Source: Thioalkalivibrio sp. XN279
GTDB lineage: Bacteria > Pseudomonadota > Gammaproteobacteria > Steroidobacterales > XN24
Assembly: GCF_011089885.1 (NCBI RefSeq)
Contig: NZ_JAANBD010000028.1
Span: 186,001-250,000 of the forward strand
DNA: 64,000 nt
Reading direction: 5' to 3'
The notes under the pieces were generated by a model. That model was given only the letters and a program-made list of their open reading frames with translations, made no database searches and was not told the DNA's origin. A program made the translations under genes and the position numbers. Below are positions 8,775 through 18,377 of this stretch, one piece after another; positions within the stretch are counted from its first letter, which is position 1, and the number at the start of each line of letters is the position of its first letter.

Positions 8775-11228
8775 ATGGTCGGCAACATCGAAATCATGCT
8801 GCGGCGCTGGCGCCGTGCGATCAGCCGCAGCGCGTTGTTGTCTCGGCTGCTGCGCCTGCCGGTTTCGGAGGGGCCCGCCACCCGGCCGGGACTGGTGATG
8901 ATCCAGGTCGACGGCCTGTCGCGGACCCAGTTCGAGCGTGCGCTCGACAGCGGGGAATTGCCCTTTCTTCGGCGGCTGATGCAGCGCGAGCACTACCGGC
9001 TGCACAGCCACTACTCGGGCCTGCCCTCCACCACCCCCGCCGTGCAGGGCGAACTGTTCTATGGCGTGAAGGCCGTGGTGCCGGCCTTCTCCTTTCGCGA
9101 CCACCAGACCGGCCACGTGGTGCGCATGTACGACGCCGAGACGGCCGCGCGCGTGGAGGGGCGGCTGGCTTCTGCAGCCGAGCGTGCAGGGCTGGGCGAG
9201 CCGCTGCTCAAGGACGGCAGCGCCTATGCGGACAACTACCACGGCGGCGCCGACGAGACCCACTTCTGCGCCGCCTCCATCGGCTGGGGCCCCGCGCTGC
9301 GCGCCGCCAACCCCTTCGTGCTGCTCGCCTTCCTCATCGCCAACCTCTACAGCTTCTTCCGCGTGGGCGTGCTCGTGCTGCTCGAGCTGGGGCTGGCCGT
9401 GGCCGACTTCTTCCGCGGCCTGCGCGGCGGCCAGGACTTCATCAAGGAGTTGAAGTTCGTGCCCACGCGCGCGGGCATCTCCATCCTGCTGCGCGAGTTC
9501 TGCGTCATCGGCGGCAAGATCGACATCAGCCGCGGCCTGCCGGTGATCCACATGAACTTCCTCGGCTACGACGAGCAGTCCCACCGCCGCGGCCCGGGCT
9601 CGCTGTTCGCCCACTGGACGCTCAAGGGCATCGACGACGCAGTCGCGCGGCTGTGGCGCGCGGCCAGCCGTTCCGAGCTGCGCCACTACGAGGTGTGGAT
9701 CTATTCCGATCACGGCCAGGTGGACACGCAGCCCTACGCGTCGCTGACGGGCTACCCGCTCGAGAACGCAGTGGAAGCGGCCTTCCAGAAGCTGGGCCGG
9801 GAGGGATTGAAAGTGGCGTCCGTCGACGGCAGCGGCATCCAGACGCAGCGCATCCGGCTCCTCGGCGGCCACAAGACCCAGAAACTCTTCGCCCGCCAGC
9901 AGGCGGCAATTGACCGGGCCGAGGAACAGGCTGCAGAGCACCCGGCAGTCGCCGCGCTGGGCCCTGTGGGGCACATCTATTTTCCGCGCCAGCTGTCGCG
10001 CGCGGACCGCGCCTTTGTGGCGCGCGAACTGGTGGCGCAGCACCAGGTGCCGGCGGCGCTCGCGGCGCGCGAGCCGGGCGTGGTGCGTGTCTTCACGGCC
10101 GAGGGTGAATACCAGCTGCCACAGGACCGCGAGAAATTGCTGGGTGCTTCGCATCCCTTCCTGGACGCGGCCGGCGAGGACCTGGTCGCGTTGTGCGAGC
10201 ATGCCGACGCCGGCGACCTGGTGCTGCTGGGCTGGCGTGCCGGCGTGCGCCCCATCACCTTCGCCGAGGAGAACGGCGCGCACGCCGGTGCACACCCGGA
10301 CGAGACCCGTGGCTTCGCGCTGCTGCCGGGCGATGCGCCGCTGGCGGATGAAGCAGGCCGGGCCGCAGGCCAGCCCGGGTTCCTGCGTCCCGGCGACCTG
10401 CGCACGGCGGCGCTGCGTGAACTGGGCCGGGCGGACCAGCGGGTGCGGAGCATACCGCGACGGGCGCCTGCTGCAGCCGGCACGCTGCGAGTCATGACCT
10501 ACAACGTGCACAGTTGCGTGGGCATGGACGGCAAGCTGGACCCCGAGCGCATCGCGCGCGTGATCGCGCGGGCGCGGCCCGACGTGGTGGCGCTGCAGGA
10601 ACTGGACGTGGGCCGACAACGCACCGGCAGCATGGACCAGGCCCAGCTCATCGCGCACCACCTGGAGATGGAGTTCCATTTCCACCCGGCGATGCACCTC
10701 GAGGAAGAGCGTTATGGCGACGCCGTGCTGACGCACCTGCCGATGCGATTGGTGAAGGCCGGCGCGCTACCCGGACTGGACGACAAGCCGCGGCTGGAAC
10801 CGCGCGGCGCGCTGTGGGTGGCCGTCGAGGCGCACGGCCAGGAAGTGCAGGTCATCAACACCCACCTCGGCCTGCTGCGCCGCGAGCGGCTGGCGCAGGT
10901 CGAGACGCTGCTGGGAGACCAGTGGCTGGGTGACGCCCGTTGCCGCCCGCCGGTGGTCTTCTGCGGCGACCTGAACGCCGTGCCCACGTCGCGGGTCTGC
11001 CGACGGCTTGGCGAGCACTTCGAGGACGCCCAGGTCGTGGCGCGCGCGCACCGCCCGCGCAGCACTTATGCCAGCCGCGCGCCGGGCCTGCGCATCGACC
11101 ATGTCTATGTCACACCGGGCACCGAGGTGCGCGCCGTCGAGGTGCCCGACTCGGAGCTGGCACGCGTGGCCTCCGACCACCTGCCGCTGGTGGTCGAGCT
11201 TGTGGTGACGCCGCCCGACGGCAGGTGA
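8775..11228 (+). CDS. Fusion of alkaline-phosphatase-superfamily phosphodiesterase and EEP-family phosphatase
   Basis: An 817-residue two-enzyme protein. The first part (about 38-560) is an alkaline-phosphatase/nucleotide-pyrophosphatase superfamily domain: metal ligand in VMIQVDGLSR (Asp46), nucleophile region STTPA (Thr86/87), and YSDHGQ (Asp312, His313). It is interrupted near 180-215 by a hydrophobic stretch that could be one or two membrane helices. The second part (about 570-817) is a complete endonuclease/exonuclease/phosphatase domain: MTYNVHS (Asn577), ALQELD, NTHLG, CGDLNA and the terminal SDHLPL. Both active sites look intact. Phospholipid or phosphodiester head groups are plausible substrates given the neighbours. 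It is the last gene of the operon that starts at 4356, 29 bases after the GT4 gene. Confidence 0.85.
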   Translation: MVGNIEIMLRRWRRAISRSALLSRLLRLPVSEGPATRPGLVMIQVDGLSRTQFERALDSGELPFLRRLMQREHYRLHSHYSGLPSTTPAVQGELFYGVKAVVPAFSFRDHQTGHVVRMYDAETAARVEGRLASAAERAGLGEPLLKDGSAYADNYHGGADETHFCAASIGWGPALRAANPFVLLAFLIANLYSFFRVGVLVLLELGLAVADFFRGLRGGQDFIKELKFVPTRAGISILLREFCVIGGKIDISRGLPVIHMNFLGYDEQSHRRGPGSLFAHWTLKGIDDAVARLWRAASRSELRHYEVWIYSDHGQVDTQPYASLTGYPLENAVEAAFQKLGREGLKVASVDGSGIQTQRIRLLGGHKTQKLFARQQAAIDRAEEQAAEHPAVAALGPVGHIYFPRQLSRADRAFVARELVAQHQVPAALAAREPGVVRVFTAEGEYQLPQDREKLLGASHPFLDAAGEDLVALCEHADAGDLVLLGWRAGVRPITFAEENGAHAGAHPDETRGFALLPGDAPLADEAGRAAGQPGFLRPGDLRTAALRELGRADQRVRSIPRRAPAAAGTLRVMTYNVHSCVGMDGKLDPERIARVIARARPDVVALQELDVGRQRTGSMDQAQLIAHHLEMEFHFHPAMHLEEERYGDAVLTHLPMRLVKAGALPGLDDKPRLEPRGALWVAVEAHGQEVQVINTHLGLLRRERLAQVETLLGDQWLGDARCRPPVVFCGDLNAVPTSRVCRRLGEHFEDAQVVARAHRPRSTYASRAPGLRIDHVYVTPGTEVRAVEVPDSELARVASDHLPLVVELVVTPPDGR

Positions 11229-11232
11229 ACGC

Positions 11233-11934
11233 TCAGACGAAGGCGCCGAAGGCCCGGCCCACGAGTGCGGTGGCGGCCATGGCGAGCGCACCCCACAGGG
11301 CAACGCGTCCAGCGCCTTTGAGCAGCCCGGCGCCGCCAGTGTAGGCTGCAACGGCGCCGAGCAGGGCGAGCGCCGCGAGTGACCCGGCCGCTACGCCCGG
11401 CACCAGGTATTTTTCCGGGGCGAACCAGGTCACGCCGAGCGGCAGGGCGGCGCCGACGGCAAACGCCGCGGCCGAAGCCAGCGCCGCCTGGATCGGACGG
11501 GCCCGATGGACTTCGGTGAGACCGAGCTCATCACGGGCATGCGCACCCACCGGGTCGCGCGCCATCAATTGTTCCGCGACCTGCTTCGCCAGCCCCGCAT
11601 CGAGGCCGCGCTGCCGGTAGATCCCGGCCAGTTCCTCGTGCTCCTCGTCCGCGTGGGTCTCGTGCTCACACCGCTCGCGCTCGAGATCAGCGCGCTCGGT
11701 GTCGGCCTGCGAGCTGACGGAAACGTACTCGCCGGCCGCCATGGACATGGCCCCTGCAACCAATCCCGCGACGCCCGCGATCAGCACTTCGCCACGACCG
11801 ACGCTTGCCGCGGCAACGCCGATGAGCAGGCTCGCTATCGAGACGATGCCGTCATTGGCGCCCAGCACGGTGGCGCGCATCCAGCCGATCTTCTGGGCGT
11901 AGTGGCGCGCCGGATAAGTGGGTTGATTGTTCAT
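11233..11934 (-). CDS. VIT1/CCC1 family divalent metal transporter
   Basis: A 233-residue membrane protein that probably moves Fe2+ or Mn2+. It starts with the family hallmark GANDGIVSIASLLIGVAAA (helix 1), then GLVAGAMSMAAGEYVSVSSQ with Met, Glu and Tyr typical of helix 2. A soluble, charged segment rich in Glu and His (ERCEHETHADEEHEEL, a likely metal-binding loop) joins to the last three helices. I chose the ATG at 11934; an upstream GTG at 12009 would add 25 residues without family character. It runs towards the operon on the other strand, with only 4 bases between the two stop codons. Confidence 0.88.
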   Translation of the reverse strand: MNNQPTYPARHYAQKIGWMRATVLGANDGIVSIASLLIGVAAASVGRGEVLIAGVAGLVAGAMSMAAGEYVSVSSQADTERADLERERCEHETHADEEHEELAGIYRQRGLDAGLAKQVAEQLMARDPVGAHARDELGLTEVHRARPIQAALASAAAFAVGAALPLGVTWFAPEKYLVPGVAAGSLAALALLGAVAAYTGGAGLLKGAGRVALWGALAMAATALVGRAFGAFV

Positions 11935-12123
11935 GTTGCGAGGCTCAAACCATAGTTCATGGCGCCCGACCTGGGAACGGGCTACGAAACGCACTGGACG
12001 ATCCACCACGACGCTCCGCCCTGATTCGCCATAATTGCGCCCGCATTCGCCCCGGGCCGCGCCCGCCCCTGCCCTGTTGCCGACGCCTAATCAGCGCATG
12101 AACAACCCGCAGGAGCAGGTGCA

Positions 12124-14334
12124 ATGCGATCTTTCCTCGACTCCACGCTTTCCGTTGACACTTTCCCTCCTCCGCCATCCCCTGGTAACCCGCGCGAATC
12201 CGTCGGCTGGCCCCAGCGGCTGCTGCGCCTATTCGCGTTGCTCGTGCTGTTGGCACCCGGCGTCGTCTGGTTCCCCGACGACGCAGCTGCCCAGGCAGAT
12301 CCTGCGCCATGGGAATCCGGAGCCGGCGGGCTGTGGCTGAAGGCCTCGCTCGACGACGAACCGGTCGCGGCACTCAGCGTGGGCACGGAGATCCGTGCCC
12401 GGGTCACGGGCAACACCGGCCGCATCGAGGTCACGCAACGCTTCAGCAACCCGCGCGACGAATGGGTGGAGGGGCTGTACGTCTTTCCGCTGCCGGCGGA
12501 CGCCGCCGTGGACCAGATGGAAATGCAGGTCAGCGATCGCGTCATTCGTGGCGAGATCCAGCCGCGCGAGGAAGCACGCCGCACTTACGAGGCGGCGCGG
12601 GACTCCGGGCGGCGCGCCAGCCTGGTCGAGCAGGCTCGGCCGAACATGTTCACCACCTCGGTCGCCAACATCCCGCCCGGCGGAGAGATCACGGTGCGTA
12701 TCGCGTACCTGACAGTGGTTCCGTGGCGCGACGCGCGCTACGAGCTGAAGCTGCCGATGGCGATCACGCCGCGCTTTGCGCCTGCGGTGGAGGGCGATGC
12801 CGGGTGGTCACCCGGGCCCGAGGCCAGCGCCGGGCTGACCTTGCCCGAGCACATCACACCCGAACTGGTGGCACCAGGGCTGCAGACCGCGCGCATAGAA
12901 ATCGAGCTCAACGCGGGGCTGCCGCTGGCGACGCTGCACAGCCCCAGCCACGCTATCAAAATTGGCACTGGCGACACCGTCGCGGCCGATGCCGGTACCT
13001 GGCGGGGCGGCAAGGCTAGCGCCACGACCGGCCGCCGTAGGATCGTCGCAGCGGCGGCACCGATGGACCGCGACTTCGAGCTGCGCTGGACGCCGGTGAT
13101 CGCGCCCGAGACCCAGGCCGCGATCTACACGGAGGAATTCGGCGGCGAGACCTATGCGCTGCTGATGCTGGCGCCGCCTGACTGGGGACAGTCCGCGACC
13201 AGGGGGTACTCCCCGCCGCGGGAGGTGATATTCATCATCGACACGTCGGGCTCCATGGGCGGCCCGCCGATCCAGCAGGCGAAGTCAGCGCTGGCGCTCG
13301 CGGTGCAGCAGCTCGGGCCGCAGGATCGCTTCAACATCATCGAGTTCAACAACGAGGCGCGCGCGCTGTCTCGCGCGCCCATGGCGGTCGATAGCGGCAC
13401 GCGCGCCACGGCGCAGCGCTTCATCGCCCGGCTCGAGGCGAACGGCGGCACCATGATGCACCCGGCGCTGGACATGGCCTTCGACATGCGCGTCACGCCG
13501 GGCCTGCTGCGCCAGGTGGTGTTCATCACCGACGGCAGCGTGGGCAACGAGACCGAGGTGCTGGGGCTGGTAGAAGAGCGGCTCGGCGAGGCGCGCCTGT
13601 TCACTGTCGGGATCGGCCCCGCGCCGAACGACTGGTTCATGCGCGAGGTCGCCGCGGCCGGCCGCGGCAGTTACACCTTTATCGCCGACGTGGCCGAGGT
13701 CGGCCCGCGCATGGGCGAACTGTTCCGCAAGCTCGAACAGCCGGCCTTGGTGGACCTCGAGCTGCACTGGCCCGGCGGCGTGACAGCCGATCTCGCCACA
13801 CCCCTGCCCCGCGACCTGTATGCCGGCGACCCCGTAGCCCTGGCCGCGCGCTTAACGGGGTCTGACCCCGGAAAGTTATTGACATTGCTTGGGTTTTCCG
13901 GCGGTGCGACATGGTCCCGGCAGGCGCCGCTGCAGCAGCTCGAGGGCGAAGCGGGCATCGCGAAGCTCTGGGCGCGGGAGCGCATCGCCGAGCTGTCGCG
14001 GCGCAAGCGCCTGGCCGGCGGCGGGGCCACGACCGGCCGGCTGTCGCGCGAGGCACTGGATACCGAGATCGAGGCGCTGGCGATGGGTTACGGCCTCGTG
14101 AGCGAGCGCACCAGCCTGGTGGCAGTCGATGTCACCCCGGCCCGCCCCGAAGGTGCCGCCCTGGCTCGTGAGCAGGCGCCCACCACCGCTCCCAACGGCA
14201 CCGCCTGGGCCCGCACCAGCGCCTTCGCACAGACCGCCACGCCGGCGGCGCTGTTCGGCTGGATCGGCACGGTGCTCCTCGCACTGGCGCTCTTGCTCGC
14301 CCGCCCGGCGCGCCCGCAGTGGTTGCATCCATGA
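12124..14334 (+). CDS. Marine-type sortase target protein (VIT and VWA domains)
   Basis: A 736-residue exported protein. A hydrophobic stretch near residues 35-48 is the signal helix. A VIT domain (about 55-190) is followed by a von Willebrand A domain (about 365-545) with MIDAS motif DTSGSMG. The end has QTATPA, a membrane helix (LFGWIGTVLLALALLLA) and a short Arg-containing tail, that is, a sortase signal. Known: this domain set next to a class GN sortase is the proteobacterial dedicated sortase system. The start has AGGAGCAGGT upstream. Oddity: a copy of the GGGGTCTGACCCC palindrome (13854-13870) lies in frame and encodes LTGSDPGKL just after the VWA domain. The stop overlaps the sortase start. 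Confidence 0.92.
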   Translation: MRSFLDSTLSVDTFPPPPSPGNPRESVGWPQRLLRLFALLVLLAPGVVWFPDDAAAQADPAPWESGAGGLWLKASLDDEPVAALSVGTEIRARVTGNTGRIEVTQRFSNPRDEWVEGLYVFPLPADAAVDQMEMQVSDRVIRGEIQPREEARRTYEAARDSGRRASLVEQARPNMFTTSVANIPPGGEITVRIAYLTVVPWRDARYELKLPMAITPRFAPAVEGDAGWSPGPEASAGLTLPEHITPELVAPGLQTARIEIELNAGLPLATLHSPSHAIKIGTGDTVAADAGTWRGGKASATTGRRRIVAAAAPMDRDFELRWTPVIAPETQAAIYTEEFGGETYALLMLAPPDWGQSATRGYSPPREVIFIIDTSGSMGGPPIQQAKSALALAVQQLGPQDRFNIIEFNNEARALSRAPMAVDSGTRATAQRFIARLEANGGTMMHPALDMAFDMRVTPGLLRQVVFITDGSVGNETEVLGLVEERLGEARLFTVGIGPAPNDWFMREVAAAGRGSYTFIADVAEVGPRMGELFRKLEQPALVDLELHWPGGVTADLATPLPRDLYAGDPVALAARLTGSDPGKLLTLLGFSGGATWSRQAPLQQLEGEAGIAKLWARERIAELSRRKRLAGGGATTGRLSREALDTEIEALAMGYGLVSERTSLVAVDVTPARPEGAALAREQAPTTAPNGTAWARTSAFAQTATPAALFGWIGTVLLALALLLARPARPQWLHP
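13854..13870. repeat. GGGGTCAGACCCC palindromic repeat, copy 2 (in coding sequence)
   Basis: AACGGGGTCTGACCCCG inside the VIT/VWA gene, in frame, translated within LTGSDPG. The following GAAAGTTATTGACATTG is unusually AT-rich for this gene and may be part of the inserted element. Confidence 0.85.
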
Positions 14335-14951
14335 CGGCCGGCCATCGCAGCCTGCAACGCACTCGACAGCTCGCAGCGATCCTCCTCCTTATCGCTGCCT
14401 GCGCCAGTCTGGGCCAGGCGGGCTGGATCCATGCCAAGGCCTGGCTCGCCCAGGCGCTGATCGAAGACGCTTTTTTCCGCGCCGCAACAAACGGGGTCAG
14501 ACCCCGTTACGAGGCCCCGTCCGGGGCCGGCCCATGGCCGTGGGCCGACACGCGGCCGGTGGCGCGCCTGCACCTGCCGGGAACGGAGCGGCCGCTGGTG
14601 GTGCTGGCCGGCCACAGCGGCCGCAACCTCGCCTTCGCGCCCACCCACGACCCGGCCAGCGTCCTGCCGGGCGACATGGGCAACAGCATCATCGCCGCGC
14701 ACCGCGACACCCACTTCCGCGGCCTGGCCGGCCTCGCTGTGGGCGACCGTATCGCCGTCGAGCGTCTCGACGGCCGCAACATCGTCTTCGCAGTCACCTC
14801 GCTGGAAATCGTCGACAGCCGCCGCGCCCGCCTCCTGCTGGATGCGGATGGGCCGCGCCTCACGCTTGTGACCTGTTACCCATTCGACGCCGTGGACCCG
14901 AACGGTCCGTGGCGCTACGTGGTCACGGCCGTCCTGCAAGAGCCGTCCTGA
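14331..14951 (+). CDS. Class GN sortase (proteobacterial dedicated sortase)
   Basis: A membrane-anchored transpeptidase of 206 residues that would process the C-terminal signal of the neighbouring VIT/VWA protein. There is an N-terminal helix (about 12-30), then the sortase barrel with catalytic His in AAHRDTHF, Cys in TLVTCYPF and Arg in PWRYVV. ATG 14331 overlaps the target's stop as ATGA, so I prefer it to an upstream GTG at 14319. Oddity: an in-frame palindromic repeat (14490-14508) encodes NGVRPRY between the helix and the catalytic domain. The two-component genes often found with this system elsewhere are not adjacent here. Confidence 0.93.
   Translation: MTAGHRSLQRTRQLAAILLLIAACASLGQAGWIHAKAWLAQALIEDAFFRAATNGVRPRYEAPSGAGPWPWADTRPVARLHLPGTERPLVVLAGHSGRNLAFAPTHDPASVLPGDMGNSIIAAHRDTHFRGLAGLAVGDRIAVERLDGRNIVFAVTSLEIVDSRRARLLLDADGPRLTLVTCYPFDAVDPNGPWRYVVTAVLQEPS
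14490..14508. repeat. GGGGTCAGACCCC palindromic repeat, copy 3 (in coding sequence)
   Basis: AACGGGGTCAGACCCCGTT in the sortase gene, translated as NGVRPR in the linker between the membrane helix and the catalytic barrel. The frame is kept. Confidence 0.87.
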
Positions 14952-15002
14952 GCGCGCAATAGCGCGGCGGCGGTCGCAGCCGATCCTGCCGGGGCGACAG
15001 CA

Positions 15003-18000
15003 TCACCCCACGAGATGCAGTCCCCGCAAGGGGCCGCGCGCAGCCTTGCAACCCGCAGCCTGTCCCATCAGGCGCTCGAGTTCATACGCTTCCACCGCCG
15101 GGCTGAACAGGAATCCCTGGCCCAGCTCGCAGCCCTCTGCACGCAGCAAGCGCAGCTGGGCATGCGTCTCGATCCCTTCCGCGATCACCCGCATCCCCAG
15201 CGACTGCGCCAGGCGCACGGCGGACACGACTAGCTCGCGGCTGCGCGCATCGGTATCCATGCGCATGATGAAACTGCGATCGATCTTCAGCGCGCTGAAG
15301 GGATAGTCGCGCAGGTAGCTCAGCGAGGCATAGCCGGTGCCGAAGTCGTCCATGGCAATGCCGACGCCGGCGGCCTGAAGGGTTTCCAGGGTCTCATGCA
15401 CGTTCTCGATGCCCGACAGCAACACGCTTTCGGTGATCTCGATATCCAGTGCCCGACCGGGCACACCTTCGGCATCGAGCATGGCGATCACCGACTCGGC
15501 AAACCCCGGCGCACGAAACTGGTACGGGGAAACATTGATCGCGACCCTGAAGCCCGGGTCCAAATACTCGCGCCAATGCCGCGCCATGGCGAGAGACTCG
15601 CGCAGCACGAACGCGCCCAGCGCATGGATCTGGCCGCTCAACTCCGCGACCCCGATGAACTCGTCCGGGCTGACGCGACCCAGCAGGGGATGCGACCAGC
15701 GCAACAAGGCCTCTGCGCCCACAATCCGGTCCTGAGCAAGATCCATGATCGGCTGGTAATGAAGCGCGATCTCGCCGCGCTCGAGCGCACCGCGCATCGC
15801 TTCCTCGACGGCGTGCTGGCGCTCGACCACCTGGTTCATTTCATGTGTGAAGAACTCGAACGCGTCGCCACCGTGTCGCTTGGCGTGATACATCGCCGTA
15901 TCGGCACTGCGCATCAGAGACTCGACCGTGACACCGTCGCTCGGCGAGACGGCGATGCCGATGCTGGAGGTCATGTGGAACTGCCGTCCGGAGACCGCGA
16001 ACGGCTCGCGAAGCACTGCCAGGACCTTCTCGGCGACCGCCAGCACCGCCTGCACGTCATCGAAGTCTTCCATGATGACGATGAACTCGTCGCCGCTTAT
16101 CCGCGCCACCGTGTCGTCTTCGCGCAGCACGCGGCGCAGGCGCGTTGCGGCCTCCACCAGCACGCGATCCCCGGCGTCGTGGCCGAGCGTGTCGTTGACC
16201 CGCTTGAACTCGTCCAGGTCCATGAAAAATACCGCCAGCCGGCCATGATGGCGTTCTGAGCGCTGGAGCGCGTGTTGCAGCCGGTCCGCCGCCAGCAAGC
16301 GGTTCGGCAGGCCGGTAAGCGTATCGAAGTGCGCCAGTTCGTAAAGCTCCTGCTCCACCTCGTGACGTGCCGAGACGTCCTGCATGAACCCGCGCAACTT
16401 CACCACGCGCCCGTTGCGCCACACCGTCTCCGCGTGCGCCTTGACCCAGAGGATACGGCCGTCGTCCGGCCGCCGCAGGCGGTGTTCGACCGCGAACCGG
16501 GCGCCGCTCTCGCGCGCGTCACGGAAGGCGCGTACCAGCTGTTTCCAGTCCTGTTCCGGGAACAAGGCGCGCAGTTGCTCTATGCCGAGCGGACCGCGAG
16601 GGCAGCCGCTGACATGGCTCCACTGCTCTGAGACGACCAGCTGCCGTTCCTCGACCAGCCACTCCCAGCTCCCCATGCCGGCCAGCGCCTCGGCGGAGGC
16701 GCGCATGGCCTCGCTCTCGCGCAGGGCTTCGTCGGCCCGGGTGCGCGCCAGCGCTTCGCCGAGCAGGTCGCCCAGCATCTGCATCAGGGAGCGCTCCTCT
16801 TCCGACCAGTGCCGCTTTTCGCGCACCGCATCGCAACCCACGAGCCCGATGAGCTCTCCGTTGGAGAAAATGGGCACCGAGATCAGGGAAAGAATATCCT
16901 GCATGGCGCAGATCGACTTCTCCGCAGCCCAGGACTCGTCCAGCGCTTGCACGTCCGACAACACAACATGCCGCCGCTGCTTGAGTTCGGCGATGATGTT
17001 GGGCGCCGTGGTTGAGGACACCAAGCCGAGGCTGTCGATCTGGGGCTCGATCCCCGGCGCGACCCATTCATGCGTGTTTCGGTAGTGCGCGAGGTCCGGC
17101 GTGAACTGGATCACGTAGGCGCGATCGACACCGCACCAGCTGCCGATCTGCGCCAGCATGTCCTCCAGGGCCTCATCGATGTCGACGCGGCTGGAGCGGA
17201 TGAACTTGCGCGACAGCTCGACCATCAGCTGTTGCAGGCCGCAGACGTACTTCAGGGCCTGGTCGTTCTGCTTCATCTCCGTGATGTCGAGCATCACGCC
17301 CACGATCTTGTACGGCTTGTCGTCCCGCATGAGGATGCTCACCATGTCGCGCAGCCAAACCGTCCGGCCATCGGCGGCGATCATGCGGTAATCGAATACA
17401 TGGCCCTCGCCGCGCGCCGTGGATGCCGCGCAGTAGTCGGGCGCCCAGGCGCGGTCCTCGGGATGCATGTACCGGGTCCAGAACCCGGGGTCACCAATCC
17501 AGGCCTCGCGGGGGTAGCCCAGCAGGCTCTCGACTTCCGGGCTGACGTAGGTGAAAGACCAGTCGCCTGGCTCAGCCTCCCAGATGATGGCCCGCGTCGA
17601 TTCCACCAGGGAGCGATAACGCTGCTCCTGGGCGCGAAAATAATCCGCCTGGGTACGCTGCGCGAGCCGGTCGGAGATCATGCGCGCGTGCTGCCGTGAC
17701 AACTGCATGCTGGTCAGCAGCATGGCGATGCCGAAGACGGTCGCCATGAAAGCCGATTGCAAGGCGAACTCGGAATCCAGCGTCGCGAGTCGCAGGATGG
17801 TCGGCGTCAGGGTCGCCAGCACAAGGAGACAAGCCGGTTGCCAGCGCACAGCCAGGTTGACGACCCCGCCGGCCACCACGCCAGCGACGACCAGGAGCAG
17901 CACCAGTTGCTTCCCGGGCACATCGGCCGGGAATATCAGCCACGGCGCGCTGCCGAAAACCAGCCCCGCCCCGACCACCAGCAGGTCGAAAGCGGCTGCC

Positions 18001-18335
18001 CACCTGGTCGCGGCGGCATGGTTCTTGCCGCTTTCCTTAAAGCGCGCTTTCAGGGCCAGGCGCAGTCCCGTGATTAGCAGGAATGCCGCAATCCAGCCGG
18101 CGATCACCGCCGGTGGATTGAAAGGCGCGTACACCCACGCCAGTACCGCGACCGCCACGCCGCCGCTCAACACCACGCCTTTCAACCGCTGGCAAAGCAT
18201 GCGGTTCTGCTCCAGGAGCATTTCTGTGCGCTGGTTGTACGGCGCGCGGATGGTGGCCGACAGGTCGTGCAATTGGGGGTCCCTCTCCGGGTGCGCGCGT
18301 CGCAATCCCATCGCTTGTCGGCAGGCAGGGAGCAA
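15003..18335 (-). CDS. Membrane-bound GGDEF/EAL protein with PAS and GAF sensors
   Basis: A 1110-residue cyclic-di-GMP turnover protein. The order is an N-terminal region of about six membrane helices (about 53-205), PAS (about 235-355), GAF (about 370-530), a second PAS (about 545-655), GGDEF (about 665-835; signature ISGDEF, so the first Gly is Ser) and EAL (about 845-1095; GAEALLRW and the DDFGTGYASL loop both intact). The EAL site looks competent; the SGDEF variant can still be active, so the net direction is unclear. The N terminus is uncertain: ATG codons at residues 9 and 39 are alternatives to the first one. A c-di-GMP riboswitch lies elsewhere in the window. Confidence 0.93.
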   Translation of the reverse strand: MLPACRQAMGLRRAHPERDPQLHDLSATIRAPYNQRTEMLLEQNRMLCQRLKGVVLSGGVAVAVLAWVYAPFNPPAVIAGWIAAFLLITGLRLALKARFKESGKNHAAATRWAAAFDLLVVGAGLVFGSAPWLIFPADVPGKQLVLLLVVAGVVAGGVVNLAVRWQPACLLVLATLTPTILRLATLDSEFALQSAFMATVFGIAMLLTSMQLSRQHARMISDRLAQRTQADYFRAQEQRYRSLVESTRAIIWEAEPGDWSFTYVSPEVESLLGYPREAWIGDPGFWTRYMHPEDRAWAPDYCAASTARGEGHVFDYRMIAADGRTVWLRDMVSILMRDDKPYKIVGVMLDITEMKQNDQALKYVCGLQQLMVELSRKFIRSSRVDIDEALEDMLAQIGSWCGVDRAYVIQFTPDLAHYRNTHEWVAPGIEPQIDSLGLVSSTTAPNIIAELKQRRHVVLSDVQALDESWAAEKSICAMQDILSLISVPIFSNGELIGLVGCDAVREKRHWSEEERSLMQMLGDLLGEALARTRADEALRESEAMRASAEALAGMGSWEWLVEERQLVVSEQWSHVSGCPRGPLGIEQLRALFPEQDWKQLVRAFRDARESGARFAVEHRLRRPDDGRILWVKAHAETVWRNGRVVKLRGFMQDVSARHEVEQELYELAHFDTLTGLPNRLLAADRLQHALQRSERHHGRLAVFFMDLDEFKRVNDTLGHDAGDRVLVEAATRLRRVLREDDTVARISGDEFIVIMEDFDDVQAVLAVAEKVLAVLREPFAVSGRQFHMTSSIGIAVSPSDGVTVESLMRSADTAMYHAKRHGGDAFEFFTHEMNQVVERQHAVEEAMRGALERGEIALHYQPIMDLAQDRIVGAEALLRWSHPLLGRVSPDEFIGVAELSGQIHALGAFVLRESLAMARHWREYLDPGFRVAINVSPYQFRAPGFAESVIAMLDAEGVPGRALDIEITESVLLSGIENVHETLETLQAAGVGIAMDDFGTGYASLSYLRDYPFSALKIDRSFIMRMDTDARSRELVVSAVRLAQSLGMRVIAEGIETHAQLRLLRAEGCELGQGFLFSPAVEAYELERLMGQAAGCKAARGPLRGLHLVG

Positions 18336-18377
18336 ACTTGAGGGAGCTGCGGCGAGAACTTGCGTGTTCGTCGTATC

